A DNA stretch of 64,000 nt from Batkoa obscura (lineage: Eukaryota; Entomophthoromycota; Entomophthoromycetes; Entomophthorales; Batkoaceae): NCBI GenBank assembly GCA_030770535.1, contig JASVEC010000001.1:1674001-1738000 (forward strand), read 5' to 3'. A program made the translations under genes and the position numbers. Position 1 is the stretch's first letter. The number at the start of each line of letters is the position of its first letter. Below are positions 12,287 through 24,376 of the stretch, piece after piece. The notes under the pieces were generated by a model. It was given only the letters and a program-made list of their open reading frames with translations, was not told the DNA's origin and did no database searches.

Positions 12287-13916
12287 ATGACAACCACAGA
12301 TACCATTACTACTCCAACTATTTCAAATGAGAATTTATCTTTACTACAAAAGTATATACCAATTATTCATTGGTTACCAAAATATCAATGGAAAACGGAT
12401 TTACTACAAGATTTTTTTGCTGGTATAGGTAATCAATAACGATTCCATTTTATTTAGCCCAACGACTAACCTAATCTATTAGCCTTATTAGCTGTAGTTA
12501 TCCCTCAGAATATGGCTTATTCCAGTTTAGCAGGTAAATTTTACATTCTATTCAAACTAAAATATAAAATATAAAAAACATTCAATTCTAATCCTCAATT
12601 TCTCAGGCCTTCCACCATACTACGGATTATACACTTGCTTAATGCCTGTGTTAATCTATATCATATTCGGCTCCGGCTCCTTTACTGCAGTTGGAACCTT
12701 CTCATTAATAGCTATCATGGTAAAACAGGGTTCTGATATCATCTATCAAAATATTCATAATATACCTATTGAAAATATAGCAGTAGATGATACATATATG
12801 GAAATTATATTTGCATTAACATTTTGGGTTGGACTATTACAATTTTTTATGGGGATGTCGGGTGTAGGTAAATTTATTACAAAATATCTCTTACCTACCC
12901 CAGCTATCAAGGGTTTTATTACTGCTTCTTCATTAACTATTATTACGACTCAATTGTCACCTGCACTTGGATTTAGTATTCCTAAATTAGATCTCCCATT
13001 TCCAATATTTTTTAAATGGTTTTATGCTGTAACTCATTATCAACAAACTAATTTATTCACTTTTTCATTAGCTTTGGGATCTATTTTAGTTATACTTTTA
13101 GTACGTCAATTGAATTCCAAATTAGAACAAAGAGTGGGAAATAATTTAGAATTAACCCCTTTATTAAATTCAAATAATACTACAAGAAGGATAAAATCCA
13201 TTAATTTACCAGACATATTAATAATAGTTATATTATCTACATTAATTGTAAAAACTTTACGATTAGATATTATAGGTCAAGTCTCCATTGTTGGTACGAT
13301 ACCAAAAGGTTTACCCAATTTTCAAATGTTAAATTTAAGTTATATTACCAACCCAGCATATATCATACATTTTCTATCCCCAGCATTAACAATTGCAGGT
13401 ACTGGTTATGTAATTACAATCTCTGCAAGTAAAGCTTATCAATCAGAAGGTTATTCTAAATTATCTGAAGATCAAGAGTTGGTCGCTATAGGTATATCCA
13501 GTGTGATTGGTAGCTTCTTTAATGCTTATGCCAATTGTGGATCTTTATCAAGAACTGCAGTAATGGTAAGGGCTAATGCCAAATCTCAATTAGCTCAATT
13601 AATCACTACTATATTATTATCAATTACTATGCTTTATTTTACACCTTTATTTTATTACCTACCAAAAGCTTGTTTGGCTGCTATTGTACTAATTGCTTGT
13701 CAAGCTCTGTTAAAAGATCTGTTAGACTTTCCTCAAAGATTAAGAAATCAATTTACAATAGATGGGAATAACAATGGCGAAAGTCTAATTGATTTTGCTA
13801 TGTGGTTGGCAATGACTTTATCCGCTTTAGCTCTTGATCTTCAAAGAGGTTTAATTTGGGGTATTGGTATTGTTGTTTTGTTACAATTGATTCCTCAAAG
13901 ATTTTTAGAGCGTTAA
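12287..13916 (+). CDS. SulP (SLC26) family anion transporter lacking the STAS domain
   Basis: Three exons (12287-12428, 12483-12533, 12607-13916) join to 500 aa. The family signature is clear: WLPKYQW...DFFAGI, then AVVIPQNMAYSSLAGLPPYYGLY, a conserved Pro/Gly-rich first helix pair, and ISASKAYQSEGY. About 12-14 hydrophobic segments follow, as in sulfate permease/SLC26 proteins that move sulfate or other anions across a membrane. The protein stops after the last membrane helix (WGIGIVVLLQLIPQRFLER). The cytosolic C-terminal STAS domain, present in most members and adding 150 or more residues, is missing. A MITE begins 13 nt after the stop codon, so loss of the tail through rearrangement is possible. 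STAS-less SulP proteins also exist naturally. Substrate and membrane are not predictable from sequence alone. Confidence 0.88.
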
Positions 13917-13929
13917 TTAAATAATAAAT

Positions 13930-14028
13930 GAGGGTGTTTTTTTTGACTTCATCACTTTTTCCATCTTTTAAGCGTTATTTGAGCGGAAAAATTGTTGGTA
14001 AAATTCTTAAACATAAAAAAACATCCCC
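13930..14028 (+). mobile_element. MITE family M1, copy 2
   Basis: 99 bp from GAGGGTGTTTT to ACATCCCC, with the conserved core AAGCGTTATTTGAGCGG. It is flanked by AAAT on both sides, a 4-bp target duplication. It lies 13 nt downstream of the SulP stop codon. Confidence 0.9.
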
Positions 14029-14238
14029 AAATGTAGCTAGTAGTTAATATGATAATCTTAAAATTTAAATAAAACTAAGAACTATACAAAATTATATTAA
14101 TATCAAAAATAAATATTTATATTTTAATTTATTTCTAAAAAAGTTACTTAAAAAACTGTTTCATCTGCCATCACTTCACCTATGAAAGAATCATCCCATA
14201 GTTAAATTGAAAATCTCTTCCGTCATTCTTTATCTTTA

Positions 14239-15009
14239 TTATTCTACTTTTTTCTTTTTATTAGTTAATTCCATTACCTCTTCTTCCGATGAGTCACTCA
14301 AATCATCATCAAACACAGTATTACTCCTTTTTTCTACTTTTTTATTTCCTTTATTTAAATCCTTTGCCTTTAATACGGATAATTTCATATTATTTTTAAT
14401 TTCCTCACTTTCCTTTAAATACTTATGGTCATCAAATAAGGCCTTTTGCACATTTTTACCCTTTAATCCTTTTTCAATTTTCTTCTTTAATTTTTCTTTT
14501 CTTTCTTTATCCCTTTCTTTTTGAAGTTCAATGTGTTCAACTAGTCTAAAAATAAACTATTAGTATCTTAATTTATATGATTTAAATACTTCAACTTACT
14601 TCCTAGCCCTTCTAACCGTCTTTAACCTTCTACCGTTTAAATCTCTACATGCATCATTATTTGAAGGAACCTTTGAATTCATCCTACCACCTTGTGCTCT
14701 AAGCATCGAACCAAAACCACCTTTACCACCGCGTAATCTAATACCTCCTAAAATTGGAGCTCTCAAATCAAACCACTCACTAAGTTCTAAAAGTGATTTA
14801 TCATGATATGTGTCATAGGATAAAAGTGTGTTATTTATAGTAAAATAAAGGGATAATAAACGTAGTTCTTCGGACATGGAAGTAAGTATTGAGTTATCAA
14901 CTAACCATTTTAAAGTGAACGTTGAGGCAATGGTGGGGAGGGAAATGAAATTTGTTTTTTGATTAAATGATAATTGAATTTGTGTTGGTAATTGTGTTGT
15001 TGTAGCCAT
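14239..15009 (-). CDS. SDE2: Sde2 (ubiquitin-like fold, telomere/splicing factor)
   Basis: Two exons (14600-15009 and 14239-14545) join to 238 aa. The first 95 residues are a ubiquitin-like domain ending in LRGG, followed at once by [15 protein letters not shown] and [16 protein letters not shown], which is the diagnostic Sde2 motif. In fission yeast and human, a deubiquitinase cuts after the double Gly (here G94-G95). The released Sde2-C then begins with Lys, enters the spliceosome and is turned over by the N-degron route. The second exon encodes a highly charged Lys/Glu tail with an acidic Ser patch ([11 protein letters not shown]) and a C-terminal KKKKV nuclear signal. The cleavage and splicing role is established for the family and inferred here. 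The neighbouring MITE and SulP gene are unrelated. Confidence 0.93.
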
Positions 15010-15533
15010 GTTGGATGTTGTTTTTTTGTTAATGAATAAACAATGTTAAATTGAAATTTTAGCTTGAAAGCATAAATTCAAAACTATTGAATAAAATGAT
15101 TGGCTAAAGATGAGTTTTAACTTGAAGCTTCTAAAAGCTTATAAATTTGAAATGGCTGGGTAATTAAAGTTAGTGAGAAGGAGAATAATAATAGCTATGG
15201 TTAGGAATTGCAGGGTTGATTTAAGTTGCCATAGTCTTAAAATTTTAAGTGTTTAATAAAAATACACATTAAATAAAGTAAATAAATATCTTTAAAATTG
15301 TTAGTATGTTATTAATACATTTTATACTCCTGTATATATTATCAATCAATATTAGCACCTATAAATTTATATACAGCAAGTTATTTTAATAAAAATAAAA
15401 TCGTAATACATAACAATTAACACAGATGAAATACACCTTTTCGATATAATTTTAGAACAAATAGACTATGATACATATCAACTGATACCTACTCTTTAAC
15501 AATTCAAAAAAAACAAGCATTACTACTTTTATA
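15010..15533. other. Intergenic
   Basis: Promoter side of the Sde2 gene up to tRNA-Val. No other feature seen. Confidence 0.45.
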
Positions 15534-15607
15534 TGTTTCCGTCCAGATTCGAACTGGAGACCTTCTGTGTGTTAGACAGATGTGATAACCAACTACACCA
15601 CGGAAAC
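15534..15607 (-). tRNA. tRNA-Val (AAC)
   Basis: Read on the minus strand the cloverleaf is complete. The 7-bp acceptor stem GTTTCCG/CGGAAAC and D arm TGGTGTAGTTGGTTATCAC are followed by an anticodon stem TCTGT/ACAGA with loop CTAACAC (anticodon AAC). The T arm is TCCAG-TTCGAAT-CTGGA and the discriminator is A. No intron. The sequence is typical of eukaryotic valine tRNA. Confidence 0.95.
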
Positions 15608-17977
15608 TTACTTATCTACTGAGTTAAGAATATAACTATAAATAAAAAAATATATGGTATCCAGTTTTATTGGCAATTAATGAATTTTTATTTCACCTTT
15701 TAAGGCTGCTTTTGAAAAAATTCCGTTTGATTGATCCAAACTTTTTGCTTAGATAGGGCTAAGTTAAATGGGTCTGTCTAGCTTGTGTAAGGTTCTGGTC
15801 CAATTTAGGTAACTCCAATGCTATTATGTCTTACTTCATCTTGATATTATTTTAGAACTAAGTTCCTTATTATGTATGATTATAAATAAAAACTAAAACT
15901 ACAAAATTTATCTAAGATAAAGTCATTTATATAAAGATGATCTTTTAGTATATTTATACTACTTGAATTACTCTTAATAGTAGTTATATTATCATTATAA
16001 TACAAAAAGGAATGAATGATTAATAAAATAGTAACGCTCATAATAATGATTAATACTATTATTGCAACAAAGAATATTAACGCATTTACAACAAAGAGTC
16101 AATTTAAAAATAGTTATATAATAATCAAAAACTGTAATGTAAGTTTTTACTTGATCCTTACTATGATTTTATTTTGATTGAGAAAATTTAGAACGAGCTG
16201 GGCTCATCACTGGCACTCAAAAAGTTAAGATATCAAAGCTAGCTGCTATTTTAATGTTAGTGCAAAACGCTGACATGAACAGCAATCTAATGATAGATAA
16301 TATTAAGTATTTTTATATAAGTATTTTTTAGTATTATTTTATATCATTCAATCTTACTAATACTATTAATCAAAAATCAATAAAACGAAGTTTTTTATGT
16401 TTTAGGATTCATTTTATAATTTTAATTTTAAAAACGCACCTTACCACATTACTTGATCATCATCCTTATTCTGTAGCATCATCCGTTAATATCACAAAAC
16501 TCATAGAATTGATCTTAATATTAAAGTAAAAACCTTACTAAACTCATTCAATAAAAGTAGTAAAATCTATTAATGCTACCTTTGCATTTCTCATCCTCTC
16601 ATCCCTGATTTTTTTGGTCAAAAACCAATTTTTGATAATATATTGTGCTATTTTAAAGCAATAATATTTATTATTATTATTATTATTATTATTTTATAAT
16701 ATCTTATTAAAGTAATGATTCAATTTAGTTATGAATATTGATCATTTTTTACACAGACTATGATTATCCATTTCAAATTTCGGCTTTTATAATTTAATTA
16801 GGTTAATGGTGCTTTGAAAAATGAGGTAGTTTCATTCAAGTATAGGTGATAGTTGGCGGGGTATTTGAGTCTGATGGAGGTGAAATATGTGCTTTGAAGG
16901 ATAAATAGATAGTTAAATTAACTTCTAATTATTTGAAAAGAATGTTAAAAATATAACGGTTTGTAGCTATTAAACAATATAAGAGAAGCTCAAATTTATG
17001 ATATAAGATAAATTCTATTTAATTTAATAAATAATTGATATACAAATTTACCATAGAAATTTCTAAAAATAAAGGTAAAAGTATCAAGTTGGCTTAATGT
17101 GGCATATTAATAGAATATTTGTTAAATAGAACTAAAAATAAATTTCTAAAGTATAATTTCTTCTATATTATTTGAGTTCTAATTAAATTTATTCGCTTAA
17201 TTCGAAATTAATAGAGATCACAGTGGTCATTATTTTTTGGTATTTTTCAAGTTTTCCGCCTTTGATTCATTTACTCTTATTTGAGGTTAAAATTCGAGTT
17301 TAAAAAAAGGATTTGATTTTAAAAAATAAATATTCTTATTAAGGGGGGAAATAGAATATTAAAAATCATGGGGAAAAAAAGAGATAGTTATATCATACTA
17401 TAATGGAATAAATAATAGTTTGATTCTTTTAACTCTTGTGTTAGATGCTTCATAACTAAGTATATTTTTAATACTTATAGTTACCTTGACTTCTAGAAAT
17501 CGTACCATCTTATTTAACTACTACTTAATTTTATACAATAAAAATTAAGCATAAAATTATGTTGAATGCCAAGAAAGGTAATCAAATGAACCCAACTAAT
17601 GAAACGTGGGAAACCGAGTTTTAAATTATAAAACTTGAAAGACAAAATTAGAATCAAGTGCTTGCTTTTAACTTCTTAAAGTAAAGCTTATTTTTTTATT
17701 AAAAAATAGTATGATGTTATTGAGATTTTATTTAATAAACAATTTCATTATCGTTCAGTTTTAGTTGATTTTATAAAATCATTATTTGAATGATCTATTA
17801 AATTTAAACATACGTTTTAACTTTTATTTAAAATTTTCAACCATCTTACGATTAAGTTGGTGTTATAACAAATATTGACTTCTAATTGGTTAGAATTTAT
17901 TTCAACTTTAAATATATAAAGGACAAAAGAAAGTAAGTTTAAATTTAAATTTAAAATTTATTTTATTTTATTTTCTA
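15608..17977. other. 2.4-kb gene-poor stretch
   Basis: No reading frame, tRNA or clear transposon was found. The only structured piece is a TTA/ATT microsatellite near 16669-16694. Base composition is more mixed than in the introns, so decayed repeats are possible but not demonstrable by eye. Confidence 0.45.
16669..16694. repeat. (ATT)n microsatellite
   Basis: About nine uninterrupted TTA units in intergenic DNA. Confidence 0.85.
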
Positions 17978-18655
17978 ATGTTTAATTATTTAAAAGAAAT
18001 TAAAAACCAATATCAACCGGACTACCATGGACATAATATTAATGAAAAAAAGTTTAAAAGGAAGTTGAGTTACAATTCACAAGCTCATCTAAACAATTAT
18101 ATAATCAAAGACTTGACTACGAGTAGCATTTATGTTTATAAACCCATGATGGCGCCAATACAACAATTTAAAATCGTTAGTAGTATAAATAATAAAAAAG
18201 AGAAACTTTATTCAATCTATTCTAATGAAAAAAGGATCTTATTTAATTTACATTTTTATAATAAAAAATACGCCATCTTAACCGACACATATCAGTTACC
18301 TTTAGGTAAAATACAAAACAAAAGTTTTTTTCGTAGGAAAAGTTTTAAAGTCATGTTAGCTATACCAGAATTAACTTTTTGTAATTTGAGAATTCAAATA
18401 TTATCAACCTTATTTAAACGCAACACTCCATTTAAGCTATGTATTAAAAATTTAGACGATAAACAAGAAATGATTTACTATTGGACTTATAAACAAAATC
18501 AATGGAATTTAATATGCTCTAAGCAACCAGAATTTATATTAGCTAGTTATGATTTTTCAGTTGATAACACAGTCAATTTTTATTATTCCCTTCCTAATGA
18601 ACTTACCACCTTGTTTTTGTTCTCCTCCTCGTTTTTATTGTTTAGAAAGAAATAA
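17978..18655 (+). CDS. Unrecognised protein, possible tubby/LURP-one-like beta fold
   Basis: Single-exon frame of 225 aa. No signal peptide, membrane segment or catalytic motif can be pointed out. The body (about 40-215) is a run of alternating short hydrophobic and polar strands, such as LYSIYSNEKRILFNLHFY, KVMLAIPELTFCNLRIQIL and NQWNLICSKQPEFILASYDF. That recalls tubby-C/LURP-one-like or scramblase-like beta barrels common among fungal hypothetical proteins, including the rising tail that ends in a Leu/Phe-rich strand. This resemblance is only by texture. The protein is basic and Lys-rich at the N terminus. It stands alone between two long gene-poor stretches. A TATA-like TATATAAAG lies about 70 bp upstream of the start. 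Confidence 0.55.
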   Translation: MFNYLKEIKNQYQPDYHGHNINEKKFKRKLSYNSQAHLNNYIIKDLTTSSIYVYKPMMAPIQQFKIVSSINNKKEKLYSIYSNEKRILFNLHFYNKKYAILTDTYQLPLGKIQNKSFFRRKSFKVMLAIPELTFCNLRIQILSTLFKRNTPFKLCIKNLDDKQEMIYYWTYKQNQWNLICSKQPEFILASYDFSVDNTVNFYYSLPNELTTLFLFSSSFLLFRKK

Positions 18656-19099
18656 GCTTATGTTTTTTTCCAATCCTTTCTTTATTTGATCATCTTTCTT
18701 CTCTTTATACTTCATCTTCTTCATTCCTTTTTTAATAAAAAGTTGATTCTTTTACCACTATTTCATAAATTATATCACTTACTCTTTCTTTCTCTCATGT
18801 AATAATAGCTCTTGGCTTATTTTTTTTAACCATGATTTTGATTACTTTTTATTGCTTAGTTAAATTACAGCTTGATATATCTTCTAAGTAAGTACCTTTC
18901 AACCAATATTTAGAAATCCTTAACTAAATTTATTATTACACTTACTTTAATGAATAACCTTATTTTTTGTTATTTAATTTGGCTAAATTATTGTTAGAGT
19001 AGTTAATTAGTCGTGTTGTTATTCTTCCTTTTCTATAATAAGTTTTATTAATTTATGATTGTAATTTTTATTTTCTTTTATTTCACACTCAACTATACG

Positions 19100-19295
19100 G
19101 TTGGTTGATGGGTAGTAATTTATTAAATGAAATAGCATTTACTACATATAAATGTATAGTTATTAAAACGGGCAAAAAGTATACATTTGAATACGTAAAA
19201 AATTCAGTTATATGTTAGTTGGTGGGTACTATTGTTTATTTTATTTAAAAAAAGAAATAGCATTTACTGTATATATCAGTATAAACATTATAATA
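19100..19295. repeat. Diverged local direct duplication
   Basis: Copies at about 19100-19166 and 19214-19295 share GTTGGTGGGTA-like starts and AAATAGCATTTACT followed by ATAT..AGT. They lie about 115 bp apart. Confidence 0.6.
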
Positions 19296-19800
19296 ATTTA
19301 ATCTTATGTAAATAAATGGAGAACATAATAACAATACATACCGATTAGTAAAATAACTTAAAATATATAATTATTTAGTTTAAAATACTTACTAAAATGA
19401 ACCATTCATTAATATAAAGAGGACGTATTTTATTTAAAGTAAATAAAGATATAAATGATCATTATATAAATACTTTCAACCATAGCAACTCAGTTTACCC
19501 AGTTAACGAATTCAGTGAATTTTAGTATGCATATTAAGGAATAAAGCTCAACTTTACTAATTTTTATTCAAATTCGTTAATAAACTACCTTTGAAAAAAG
19601 TTATTGACATTAAAGTTACTCTTGTTAATATATAAAGTGGTATGATTTTTCATACATTTAGAAAAGCAGCTATGATTATCACCATGAATCTAAATTTAAA
19701 ATTTAAAATACATAACAACAAAAGCTAAATACTACTATCATTTAAAATCGAAATAAACACGAGAATGTTTTTTGTCAATTACCCTTTTATTATTTAATTT

Positions 19801-19982
19801 AGAAATTAATTAAACAATCCAGTCGTCTAAGTTCGAATATGCACTGATTAGTGATAAATTTCATAATTAGCTATTTGTATTATCGTGCTAGTTTGTCGCT
19901 TGATGCTTAATTTTTACTTCAAAATGAATAGTTAGCTAGCACACATCCAAGTTTGAACAACTGTACTGGTTAATTAATTTCT
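19801..19982 (+). mobile_element. Foldback MITE family M2, copy 1
   Basis: About 182 bp with imperfect ~45-bp terminal inverted repeats. The left end begins AGAAATTAATTAA and the right end finishes TTAATTAATTTCT, with GTTCGAAT...GC and GC...CAAGTTTGAAC further in. A diverged relative lies in the opposite orientation at 51022-51206. No coding capacity. Confidence 0.75.
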
Positions 19983-20045
19983 AGATTTTAAAAAAAGTAA
20001 CAAAAGTTGGTAAAGAACGTTCTTGTATATTAACAAAAATTATAA

Positions 20046-20118
20046 AGCCCAACGCGGGGGTCGAACCCGCAACCTTGAGATTAAGAGTCTCACGCTCTGC
20101 CGATTGAGCTAGCCAGGC
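20046..20118 (-). tRNA. tRNA-Lys (CTT)
   Basis: Minus-strand cloverleaf starting GCCTGGCTAGCTCAATCGG. The anticodon stem TGAGA/TCTCA encloses loop CTCTTAA (anticodon CTT). The T arm GCGGG-TTCGACC-CCCGC and acceptor GCCTGGC/GTTGGGC pair with one G-T. No intron. Confidence 0.95.
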
Positions 20119-20672
20119 AATTTATTGCTAATAGTATATGCAATACATTATAAAGTGATAATTTGTTAATTTAGTGACTGTCAAAAATCACGTAATGTCA
20201 TTTTGGCTATAAAAATTATAATGGTGCGCTTGGCTAATTATTGATAATCAAGTCTCTATCATATAACTTATTAATGATACAATATTCTTATTTAGTGTAA
20301 ATATGAACATAACAATGTATTGAGCTTTTAAATTCTAATCAGTATATTATCCCAAATAACTAAATTCAACAAAATTTGATTGTTATATTAAACTTTGCGT
20401 TTCAACTATAAACTAATTTACTAATTTAGCTTGATGTCTTTGTTAAATGTATTTATTACTTAAATTTGAAGTAGGAAATAATGAAGCAAAAAACTATTTT
20501 ACTTGAAGCATTCTATATAGCAACATCATGAAAATAATTAAACTTAATATATACTACTATCCTATTAAATGAAAATGATGTGATTAAAATAATCTAAAAT
20601 CACAGAATAAGCTTACCATTTTCATAATAAAAAGCAAAGAACAATATACTTTTATCTATATATAATAACAAT
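20119..20672. other. Intergenic
   Basis: About 550 bp between tRNA-Lys and the 3' end of the PQ-loop gene; nothing else recognised. Confidence 0.45.
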
Positions 20673-21647
20673 CTAATCAATAATTTGAGGAGCATTATGT
20701 CGGTAAGCAAAATATTGACCAAAGATCTGATAAACGTTAGTAGAGGTTTTAAAAACTGATAAAATTAGAAATACTATAAAATCAAAAATAAAAGGTAAGG
20801 CGGCGCCAACGAGCCATGGTAAATTAAGTAACAAATATTTTTTTGATTGGTCAAATATAACGATGGACTAAAAAATATTAGATATAAAAAAATAAGTTAT
20901 AGAAATAGTTATAATTACCAAAATATAAGTTAAATTTCCCATACAGCAAAAGAAAAACATAAGCATAGATAAACCTTCGGTTGATTTACGTTTAAAATTA
21001 TGATAGATTTGTGGTACTTTAGCTAAGCAGAATAAAAAGGCAGAAATCCAGCCACAAGCTTGTGCCCACCAAACAATTTCTATTTCGCTTTCTATACCAA
21101 TTTCCTTGTTGGAGCCCATAAAAAATAGAACTAAAAATACAATTGGGAATATACATTTAAACTTGGTAGTTGTTGGAGTCATAATGGTATGTGAACTTGG
21201 CGATTGATGTTCATGAATAGAATTATAAGAAAAAGAACCAACTAAAGATTCATTATTATCAGTGCTATTAATTAAAATCGGTGTAGTCTCTATAATGTTT
21301 TCTTGTTGAATAACATTGTTATGTGACTCAATTAATTTGTCATTATAATTGTAATAAGCAATTTGTCCAAGGAGAAAGGCATCACTAAATATGAAGTAGA
21401 TGGGAAGCAAAATAACAGTTAAGATTAAATGCTGATAAATAGATCCAATAAGGTTGAAAACGTCGCCTAAAGACCAAAATAAAATAAAATAAAAGGATAG
21501 TGAAGCAGCAGACTTATTCTTGTAATTCTCATAAATTTGAGGTAAAAAAACAACAATCCAACAAAAGATTGATAGATAGCCAAAGCTTAGAGATAATAAT
21601 AAGTTGGTTTGCGGGGCAGTTACTAGCTGTAAAGTTCTTATTAGCAT
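20673..21647 (-). CDS. PQ-loop vacuolar/lysosomal amino-acid transporter (Ypq1/Rtc2/PQLC2 type)
   Basis: Two exons (20919-21647 and 20673-20867) join to 307 aa. Two PQ-loop repeats carry the diagnostic Pro-Gln pairs: FLPQIYENYKNKSAASLS (P36-Q37) and KVPQIYHNFKRKSTEGLS (P212-Q213). Seven membrane helices are expected. The C-terminal exon supplies the conserved NLPWLVGA...DF last helix that Ypq proteins need. Without it the frame would end in a spurious hydrophobic tail read from the intron. The loop at about 105-160 is polar and Ser-rich, as in Ypq1-3. Yeast and animal relatives export cationic amino acids across the vacuolar or lysosomal membrane; that role is inferred from the family. The tail RHNAPQIID has no dileucine signal that I can see. 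Confidence 0.92.
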
Positions 21648-22238
21648 TGATATAAAGAATGAGTAAGAAAAAAATAACTTTTTTAATTTAATGCTTGAGA
21701 AATTTCATCATGCAATTTCATCACTTTCTCCAATCATATTTGAATTCTCGAGTGACATTAAACCTGTTCTATTTCTACTTATTTATTAAATCAACACGTT
21801 ATATTAGAAAGACGCTTGATTAATTAAAATTTATATTGCTCATTATTCATTAAATTTATTTATCATTTTTCATATATTAAACATTTTTTAATAAGCTTAG
21901 ATTTATATATTTTAAACAATAGATAGATCAATTTATAGTAAATAGAAATTCGGCATAATATTTTAAAACACTTAAGTACAAAAAAGGATAGTGCATAAGG
22001 TAAGCAAAAATTTAAACCTGTAAAATGATGGAGCATAATTTAGAACATTAAAAATCCAGGCAAATCTAAGCTCGCTTTTGAAATGTCCAATGATAAAGGT
22101 TAGAGGGGGAGGAAATGATTCACCAATCAGATGACTGGTTTGGATTACAGTTTCATTGATTGGGCCGGGTCGACCAAAGTAGATAAAAATGATAAAATGG
22201 GGAAAACATTATAAGTTCCATCTTTTTCAAAAGTGATA
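21648..22238. other. Shared promoter region of divergent genes
   Basis: About 590 bp between the divergent PQ-loop and Ras genes. No other feature recognised. Confidence 0.45.
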
Positions 22239-23047
<809 letters not shown>

Positions 23048-24376
23048 TTTTTTTTAAGCTTTGCAAGCACTTGATTTAACTAAAAACCACGATATTGATT
23101 AATCAATAACTCTTTCCACTCTTCCTCTTTTTACATCTAGTCACCTAATTCTTAATATTAATTTTATATCATCAACTTGTATGTTTTTTGGATTTCTTTT
23201 GTTTTTTATTTTGAGTTCGAAACAGTTTAATATATGCTTTTATTAGTTTTATTTTTATATTTCTTTAATACATAATTATAATATACTTCAATTTAGGTGT
23301 TTTAGAAAAATAGCAGTGGTTTTTTAAAATTAAAGAAATATTTTGTTTTGAAGCTAATATAATTCTTTCAATCTAATTATATAGCTAATCTTACTTTTAC
23401 AACCTTTTATATTACTAATCAAAAATAGGTATTGTCATCTTGGAATTTTAAAGTTTAAATATTTCTTAAATCAATTTAATAGAATTGGGAGTAAATAGGT
23501 AAAAAAAGTTGAGATATAATAAATATACTATTTCGCAAATCATAGTTCATAAAATTCAAAAGTTTTAATTCGGATATTTTAAAGTGATTATTAGCTTTAT
23601 TTAATAAAAAAATATCGTTAATTATTACTAAAGTCACAATACCTAGCAGTATTTTTTTATGCTCTTGAAGCTATTACTTCCCAGTGATTTGTTTATTAAA
23701 GTAAAAAGTTAAACAAAGGGAGAAACTGGGCAGAGAAAGGGGATACTATGATCCTTCTTGGTCTTACCAAGTCTTACCGCTGCAAAATCGAAATTGCCCT
23801 TCCAAGCTATTTACCACTCAATAGAAAGGGGATAAAAACTGAGATTTATTGGCCCTAGCAATATCGGATTTAAAAAAAATTGTCAGACATAAAACTACTA
23901 AAATAAAATTGAAAATAATTAAGACAAATATACTTTTATACAGCTTTAAATATTCTTTAGTATTATTAAGGAAGTATTTAATTATATGATATTAATAAGG
24001 GATTACAATATTAATTTGAAAATTACAGGTTGCATATAGTTAAAGCAAAAAAATGCCATTATTGCGTAATATTGAAAGCAGTAAATAACTCCCACCTTGC
24101 TAGCTCTTTTTTAAAACAATAATTTTTCCTTTAAATTTATACATTGAAGGATTTTGAACACATTATTAGAATTAGTATTTTAGTATTGCATATAAAAAAG
24201 TAAAAAATGTTTTTTCAAATATGCAATATTTTTTAAACATTTTGTAGGTTCTTGTAAATTTCTTTAGAGTAACAACTACTTAATATTTGGAATAAATATA
24301 TCCTTAATTTGAATACGTAAAATTTTTACAAAATCATGACAAAAAAAATCTTTTCTTTTTAAAATTTATCTAAATA
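23048..24376. other. Intergenic
   Basis: About 1.3 kb without coding signal. A slightly GC-richer patch near 23710-23830 has no recognisable content. Confidence 0.45.

Larger units (their letters stand above)
18656..20045. other. Gene-poor stretch with two repeat features
   Basis: Holds a local diverged duplication (19100-19295) and a foldback MITE (19801-19982), listed separately. No coding sequence otherwise. Confidence 0.45.
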
